Of a stretch of DNA of 64,000 nucleotides, positions 56,886 to 64,000 are shown one piece after another. Each line of letters starts with the position of its first letter. The stretch's first letter is position 1. Below the pieces are notes generated by a model, which saw only the letters and a program-made list of their open reading frames with translations, was not told the DNA's origin and ran no database searches. Source of the stretch: Cyclina sinensis (Eukaryota; Mollusca; Bivalvia; Venerida; Veneridae); NCBI GenBank assembly GCA_012932295.1, contig JAAONU010000062.1, positions 258,001 to 322,000 on the forward strand, read 5' to 3'. Both the position numbers and the translations under genes were made by a program.

Positions 56886-59039
56886 TTATAACGATTGTCT
56901 TTCCCCATCTCACCATTGTCTTTACTATTAGACATGATAATATCCAGCATCTCTTATTCATTTTCCCCATTTTAGTGTAAAGTAGGTTATTATCCCCTGA
57001 TAATCTTTATTGTGTTTAAAGAAGTATGATGTAAACTTTCAGAAAACATTGTTTTGTTTTTAAATGCAAAAAATGAGAATTTCTTGTATTGAGAGCAAGA
57101 TCTATTATTGTGTTACTATATATAAATGTATACAAAAAAGACAGGATTTTTTTATGTCTTTAGTTCAAATAGACATTTGGTGGATAATAGATTTATTTTA
57201 TATTACGAGCAATCTAGAACAAACTGATTTGATACAGATAAATGAAAATAGTCTTGAAATAACTGGGGGTTGATAATAATGTAACTACTATTTTAATAAG
57301 AACTTTATACTAGAAGTATCAAAGCAACAACATCACAACTTAAAAGGTAAGTATCAGGATAAAAACAGCAAAGTAATGGAACATTTAACAAATACACTAA
57401 ATAACCCAGAGAAAGTCCAGTATGCTAACATCTTATCAAAAATAAAGCCAATCAACCATATTGTCTTAGTAGCTGGACAAATAAACATTAAGTACATAGT
57501 GACATTGCTAAAATTACACTATTGTCCCATTCATTCCGTCCAACATGTACACCACATACCAAGAATCGTCATTTGCAGAAATCTTGTCGCAGCTTCAGAC
57601 TGGTTTCTTATTCAACTTCCACATACATGAATATGAGACCTATTTTAATGCAAAAAGATAAGTACTTGCATAATTAAGTCATACAGACTTTCAATAAATA
57701 AGATATATATGTTTATCATTTGTTATAGTAAAAGCCCTTTTCTTTGAAAACATGGGCTAGTGCATTATGATGCAATATCTTGTCACTTATCACTGTGACT
57801 CAGTGCCTTTTATATTTGATAGATTGCTAAGTCTTGTTTATAGTATTTGAAGATGAGACTGTAATGTAAAACTTTTTAACAATCATTTTTTTAATTGTTA
57901 AACTGTTGATTAGCTATTGTGTTATCAGAATCATCATTATCATCATCATAACTTTCACTATTTCGTCTATTTATACAGCAATTAACAACTATAAGTTACT
58001 TTGTTTTCGTTAAGACATACCTTGGAAAAAAACAGTGATTGTCAACAACATCTTTTCTAAGTGGTGACATCCAAAGCCCATCACTGGGGGTCAACTTTGA
58101 TCGTTACAACTTGTTTTCACCTGTCAAAGTCCTTGTTATGTCTGTAACACTGTGACTTTCTACGTTTCCGGTATTCCCCATTTTTGTGATGTATTATGTA
58201 TTTCCGCAACTGTACAAACGATCCATTTGCTTAAATGCTTCTGGCAATCCTTTTTTACGGAAGATTATTTATTAACCTGGAAACAAATCATCGGCTTTAA
58301 AAGTCTGTTCCACATATTCATGTACATGATTTAATGCAGTTCTAACTGCAGACCACACTTAATGTCACATTCTTGTGCCTTTAGTATCATATCAAATTGT
58401 GAATATCAAGTCTCACAAAAACATATCATCACAGGACCAACACTTGTCTGTTTTATTTATCAGAGAAAACATGCAAATACATACCCATGGCAAAAACAAA
58501 AAAAAATATAAATATATATCTTTTATCAAGTACTTAATCAAACCGGAAAAAAGCAAATTAGAAGAACAACTAAAAAGAGTGGGTGGTGGTCTTGTGAGAT
58601 GGGGTGTGTTGTCTGCCAGCACCTACTCATCCCAAAAGATAAACTAAGCAAAAGAAAAATGAAATGAAATTAATTAAAAAGGTGTTACAGTGTGATGAGG
58701 TTGGTAAGTAAATATTTAAGTTACCTTATCTGTTATCATATTTTGAACAAAACAAGAGAATTAAACACTATCAAAATACAGGATATTTTACAGTGCTCGT
58801 TATATTGGCTTAGTTGCAGACATTCAAATACTGTTCAGCAGAAGCATGTTATGTCCACATATAATATCTATTAAATGACAGACATGCAGTTTTTGCTTAT
58901 TAGATATACTAATAAGGTTTATACTGTGGTAAGATTTAAACAGTGATATATCCAAATAGTTTGAACTTTACATAGTAAGAAATGATTAGAAGAGATTGAT
59001 AGCTATGTCGTCAGTTCCAGTTATTGGTACCATGTCTTT
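56886..59039. other. AT-rich intergenic stretch
   Basis: Several short open frames (57064-57273, 57376-57630, 58152-58334, 58375-58647) have no recognisable domains. Two consensus donors on the plus strand (AAAAG|GTAAGTAT at 57345 and GGTTG|GTAAGTAA at 58703) are isolated, with no good acceptors before them. A short ATC/ATT trinucleotide tract lies at 57928-57950. Confidence 0.45.
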
Positions 59040-61170
59040 CACATTTTAGAAAGGCCAGACAAACACTGATAAGATATTTGTATTACTACACAGAACAGTT
59101 GTAAAACAATTGCAGCATCTAAGACAAGAGCCACCGCAAGTGGGAGCCACGCTCGACTTTTTCCTATTTCCAAAGGCAAACACAACAGAAGAATCATATT
59201 GTGGTGAAGGAAGGATTTCAATCTATGCATAACAAAGTTATGGCCAATTTTACCAACATTCATAACTTTGACCTTAAAGGTCAAGGTCATGTTCAGTTTA
59301 ACCTTCTTTGGAGGTATTGTCTAAAAAGTAGTAATGTCTAAGCATGAAAACACTACATCAATCAACATAAAAAATATAGTGAAGTTAAGCAATTTCAAGG
59401 GAATTTAAAGGTCAAGGTTATACTTGAATTGTTCAACACGTTTTTTTTATTCTCAGTGTTGTTTTGTCCCAGTATAGATCAATTCTGTCTATAAATAACA
59501 AAAATTTGGCTGTTTTAAAAAAATTCAATAATTTGAAATTGCCTGTCAATGTCATATTTTTGTTAAAGTCATACTTGAATAATTGAACATTAAGGAACTG
59601 TTGTCATGAGTGTTGTTTTGTCAAAGTATTAATCAAAATGAACTAAAAATGACGTTATTGCGAATATTAGCAAACTTCTATAATTTGTATTTGATGGTCA
59701 GGGTCATTTGAAGGTCAAGGTCATATTTGTATGAATCAATGTCTCAGTTTTGACATAAGTGTTGTTTTGTCCTAGTATAAATCAAATCAAATCCTAAATA
59801 ACAAAACATTGGCTATTTTAAGCAAAATTCAATAATTTGACCTTAAATGTCAAGGTCATCTATAGGTCAAGGTCATACTTACATAAATTATAATATGGGT
59901 TTTGTTGTTTTTTCAAAGTATGAATCAAATCAATAGATAACAGTTATGACAATTTAAGCAAAAAAAAAAAAATAATGGTATGATTGACAAGGTCATTTAA
60001 GGGTCAAGGTTATACCTGAATTATACAACATGTCAGTTAGGTCAAAAGTGTTGTTTTGTTCAAGTATGAATCAAGTATAACCATAAATTACACAGTTAAG
60101 ATCAATTTTAGCAAAATTCAATAATTTGATCTTGATAGTCAATGTAATTTTTTAGATCAAGGTCAAAATTTAATCAAAATGTCTGATTTGTCAAAAGTAT
60201 TGTTTTGTCATCAAATCAGTGCTAACTGATTTATTTAGACTGCACTGTCAAAGTATTAATCAAAAAGAACTAAAAAAGAGGTTATTGCAAATATTAACAA
60301 AATTCTATAATTTGACCTTGATAGTAAGGGTCATTTGAAGGCCAGGGTCACACCTGAATGATTCAATGTGTCAGTTTTGCTGTAAGTGTGTTTTGTCTCA
60401 GTATAAATCAAATCAAATCATAAATAACAAATATTGACTGTCTCGGTCATTTAACAGTCAAGGTTTTACCTGGATTATTAAACATGTCAGTTAGGTCAAA
60501 ACTGTTGTTTTGTTCAAGTATGAATCAAATCTAACCATAAATTACACAGTTATGATCAATTTCAGCAAAATTCAATAATCTGATCTTGCTAGTCTAGGTC
60601 ATTTTTTAGATCAAGGTCAAACTTTAATCAAAATGTCTGATTCCTCTAAAGTATTGTTTTGTCCAAGTAAGAATTAAATCCATAAATAAATGACAAAGTT
60701 ATGACAATTTAAGAAAACTTCAAACATCTGACCTTGACAGTCAAGGTCATTTTTAGGTCACGGTCACTTCTGAGTTTTTCAGCAAGTCGGATTTGTTGTA
60801 AGTGTTGTTTTATCCAAGTATGAATCAAATCCATAAATAACTACGAAGGTTAGGACAATCTGAGCAAAATTCAATCATCTGACCTTGACAGTCAAGGTTA
60901 TTTATAGGTCATGGTCATATGTGAGTTAATCAACATGTCTGTTTTGTCATTAGTGTTGTTTTATCCAAGTATGACTCAAATCCAACCATAAATAACAAAG
61001 TTATGGACAATTTTAGCAAATTTCAATAATTTGACCTTGAAGGTGAAGGTCATTTAAGAGTCAAGGTCAAGTTTAGTCTGCTCTACTTGAAGGTCTTGTC
61101 CAAAGCGTTATTGTGTCCAAGTATGAGAAGATAATCCATCAAGGAATAAAACAGTTATTATCAATGATAA
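59040..61170. repeat. dispersed repeat with ~150-bp units rich in TCAAGGTCA
   Basis: The 5' part (59040-59290) is a distinct leader with GAGCCACCGCAAGTGGGAGCC. From about 59215 units of roughly 150 bp recur (landmark CAATAATTTGACCTTGA near 59523, 59680, 59827, 60120, 60302, 60575, 60717, 60877 and 61027). Each unit usually carries TTTGTC-AAGTATGAATCAAAT and one or two TGACCTTGA/TCAAGGTCA segments. The minus-strand frame at 59039-59290 lies in the leader and is not a gene. Confidence 0.85.
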
Positions 61171-63229
61171 AGTTTTCGGTCGGGAACGGCAACGACACCA
61201 TGACTATAGCAACTAGTCGATTTCTTTTAAGTTGGGCAAAAAATGACTGGTTCCTGATAACATAAATTTGGTGGTGTATAACCTGCATAGTGATATTAAA
61301 ATTTCATCAAAAATTTTGTTTTCCACATAATCCATTAACAATTCATATCCAAGAAATAATTCCTATTAGGTTATAACAAAAATTTGTCAGCTAAAATATA
61401 CTGCCACATATTGTCTTTACAGTGTTCAAAATTCAAAAGCCATGTGTTCCAAAATTGTAATCTCAGATATGAAGTAGTATAGTAAGTTAACAAAATATGT
61501 TAAGAAAAATCCAAATATTAATAACCCATTTTAGTTTAGTTTTTTCTTCTTTGCTGTGCTTCCACTTACCAGTTGCAAACAAAAGGAAAACAACTTGCTC
61601 AAATCAAACAATCCCATTTTTCTACTAATGTTATGTATTTATGTATTATATAATGTTATTAGTTTTTATTTTACTACTGCTTGACCTTTACATGTTCATT
61701 GCAAACACAGAAACATCCCTAAAATCTAGCTTTGAAAATATCAAAACATGAGGACTGGAGCCAATAATTATCTACAGAACACTTTACAGAACAGGTAATC
61801 GATTTACTGGGTTAGTCATTACCAATTACCAAAATTTCAGAATAGCACTTAATGTAAAATCAGTTTCGTTTACAATAACGTTTCTTTACTATAAAGAAAA
61901 CTGTGACGTAATGTAATTAGAAATGATTAAAACAACATTCTCCTCCTGTGATAACCTTTATCCTAAGTTGGCTTTATCCACAGCCAATGCTGTGTAACCT
62001 TGTGTGTACAAATGTATCACTATATCTAAAATTGAAAAAACAAATGAAAAAAGGCATAAAATAAGCAAGAAAACACAACGTTTAACTTGAAAACACAAAT
62101 TAAAGTCGTCCATATATACAATTTACATTACATATCTGCCAGTATTTTCCACTTAATTAAAAAGTATCCAAAAACAAATTCTTTTTGCCTGATCATTATT
62201 ATATTGCAAATCCAACATTACTTACACTTTTAACGTAAACTATTGATCTGAATACACATTGAAGATGAAATGTCTAAGCACGCTGAATTTTCTGTCCGAA
62301 GTTTTATTTGGAAGACCCACTATATTTATGTCTTCTTTCCTTCTGTGATAGTGTTTAAATAATTCAGCCATTTACAACACGAAATCATTTAGTACTGTGG
62401 TGTAAATAGGGCACTCTTGGCTGCTACTCTCTCTTTGTTTGCACTATTTAGCATTTTATGATCTCTATGGGAATTGTCTTGAATTGTTGAACTGAGGCTG
62501 CTCAAGCGTGTAATGTTATTATCACATCAAGCAATGAAGATCCCATTTAACTTAGTCATGGCACTGGTAAGAAAACTAGAATCATGCAGTGTATTCATCT
62601 CTCTTCCTAAATAAAAAAAAGGAAAGTAAAACTGGTAAAGAGAAGAAAAAGTAACACTCCTCAACATTTGCACTAATTATCTCAATATGAATAAAAGTTT
62701 ATTCTCTGTTCAATTATATATTTTGTTTTTTGTTCTACATTTCATGCTTGTCTGTTTTCAAAGAAAATTGTCCTTAAATGTTAGATAATTTTAAACACTT
62801 GTATATATTTACCAATAAGAATTATGAATTGTGCTCACAAAACATTACTTTATTTTTTTCTAGTTACAACTAGAACTATCACTGTATGCGATTCAAACCT
62901 CCACCAATGTCAATGATAGAATATGTTATTTGGATATTTGAATAGATGGAAAAAGGAAAATAGGAAAAACTTTTGTGGCTTTAAATCGCTGTGTTTGATG
63001 AAAAATAGACAATACTTCACAGGTAATGGTGATGAACAAATTTTGAATTAGCAAGTCAGGAAAAAGTTAACTTTAACCTTTGATTTTGCAAATTTACTAA
63101 AATAAAAAAAATATGAGTTTAATTAAAGTGTATTATGTATTTATCCGAGTAAAAATAAAATCCTCATCTTACATTTGATTGTCTATGTTTTTATTCAAAT
63201 GTGACCATAACCATGAGTTAGTAAAAAGG
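61171..63229. other. AT-rich intergenic stretch
   Basis: No gene or repeat structure that I can support; A and T homopolymers only. Confidence 0.45.
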
Positions 63230-63510
63230 GAACACAAGTTCAACACCATTTCTGCATATCCTCTTCGTCAGGGAAACATTTGAGCTAAGTTTGAATAAAA
63301 TCCTTCAAATATGGGTGAAGTTAGAAGACAATCATTGTCTTGTACTTCATTGTCAAATATATTGAGGTTCACATCAAAGCCAAGTTTGAAGACAATTCTT
63401 CAATAAGTATATGTTTTAGTGAGCGGACAAGTTTGAAACGGACCGACTGATGGACGCGACAAAAATTTCCAGTATACCCTCACCCATTCGTGGTTGGGAG
63501 TATAATAACT
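63230..63510. repeat. dispersed repeat fragment
   Basis: Text such as TTTGAGCTAAGTTTGAATAA, 'ccaagtttgaagacaattctt' and GGACCGACTGATGGACGC, ending before GTATAATAA, is of the dispersed-repeat type that ends with a GACGGACGGACG-like segment. It is a partial copy and non-coding. Confidence 0.45.
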
Positions 63511-64000
63511 GTTTAAGAGCTACAGTGAGCAGTGACTTTTTTGATATGATGACACGAAAAACTGCCATGTGACAGATTCTTCGTTTCATATTGTTACATG
63601 TATCATGCATTCAAAATCCCTATTTAACTTTTTTCATTTTCTCTAAAGATTTCTAAATTTGCATTTCGCCGACACTAAACTAAGATAAATTCATTGCAAA
63701 CGTCACCATTAAATAATGCACGTACTTGTGCCCATTATAAAATATGTACGTGTTAGAATGGATATAGATTTTAAAATGTTCATGATCTATTGTCATATAC
63801 ATCACGGTCTCTTGTTCATATGCATATACATCTAAATTAAATTACTATGCATCTGAACTAGACACTGAGATATATTCAATGGTATTACACTCAAACTTAA
63901 AAATTATTTCCGAATTTACACAAGAACAAAATGCTTTGACAAATTTGCACGGAAAATAGTTTAATAATATTCCATGGCCTATAGTTTGCATGATTGCATA
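63511..64000. other. right edge, no feature seen
   Basis: AT-rich sequence without recognisable features. Confidence 0.4.

Noticed and set aside
57345..58708. Isolated splice donors (57345 and 58703) as exon ends
   Set aside because: No credible acceptor or coding frame precedes either one.
59039..59290. 83-residue hydrophobic protein on the minus strand
   Set aside because: It lies wholly in the leader of a dispersed repeat and has no start or promoter support.

Overview
The window looks like AT-rich, repeat-dominated nuclear DNA from an invertebrate animal, most likely a bivalve mollusc. That placement is an inference from the style of several dispersed repeats (gaccttgaaggtcaaggtca blocks, 'gagggtcatgatggccctgg ... 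gctcacctgagt', 'cagtccgtccgtc' elements), the mixture of non-LTR, Tc1/mariner and TTAA-flanked elements, and the intron-containing transposon gene. No ordinary host gene is complete here. There are no rRNA genes, CRISPR arrays or bacterial features, and most open frames are chance or repeat translations.

Layout. 180-6003: a very large inverted repeat whose arms carry four TGACTGAATTCAGTCA-type palindromes each, with about 20 copies of a second palindrome (GTGGAAATTTCCAC) dispersed in the spacer. 6004-9360: featureless AT-rich DNA. 9361-9753: a TTAA-flanked, TIR-bearing short element, with an inverted relative at 45906-46352. 10020-15705: a GTAGTTGGCAGTAGCA-type minisatellite, broken by a dispersed repeat and by a decayed Tc1/mariner (DD34E) element at 11938-13429. 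15706-17660: unique sequence with candidate microexons. 17672-18825: a dispersed repeat with ~165-bp internal units. 18838-33470: a ~14.6-kb satellite of 62-bp units with higher-order duplications. 33535-34480: another dispersed repeat.

The most substantial coding locus is 35304-42933: a 7.6-kb DNA transposon with matching ~26-bp terminal inverted repeats that begin with TTAA. It carries a ten-exon minus-strand gene. I could join all ten exons in phase into a ~1,011-residue open frame that puts a zinc-ribbon/Mutator-like transposase region in front of a DEDDh (TREX-type) 3'-5' exonuclease. This copy has two nonsense codons and a one-base frameshift, so it is probably inactive.

43325-44290 is a minisatellite. 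44322-45600 is a tandem 646-bp duplication. 46375-48860 is a second inverted-repeat structure with a (TA)n tract. 50950-55222 is a 5'-truncated non-LTR retrotransposon into which a different, L1/Tx1-like retrotransposon (51576-53782) has inserted with a 16-bp target-site duplication. 55646-56885 is a 31-bp minisatellite of about 40 units. 59040-61170 is a ~150-bp-period repeat rich in TCAAGGTCA. The rest, to 64000, is largely empty.
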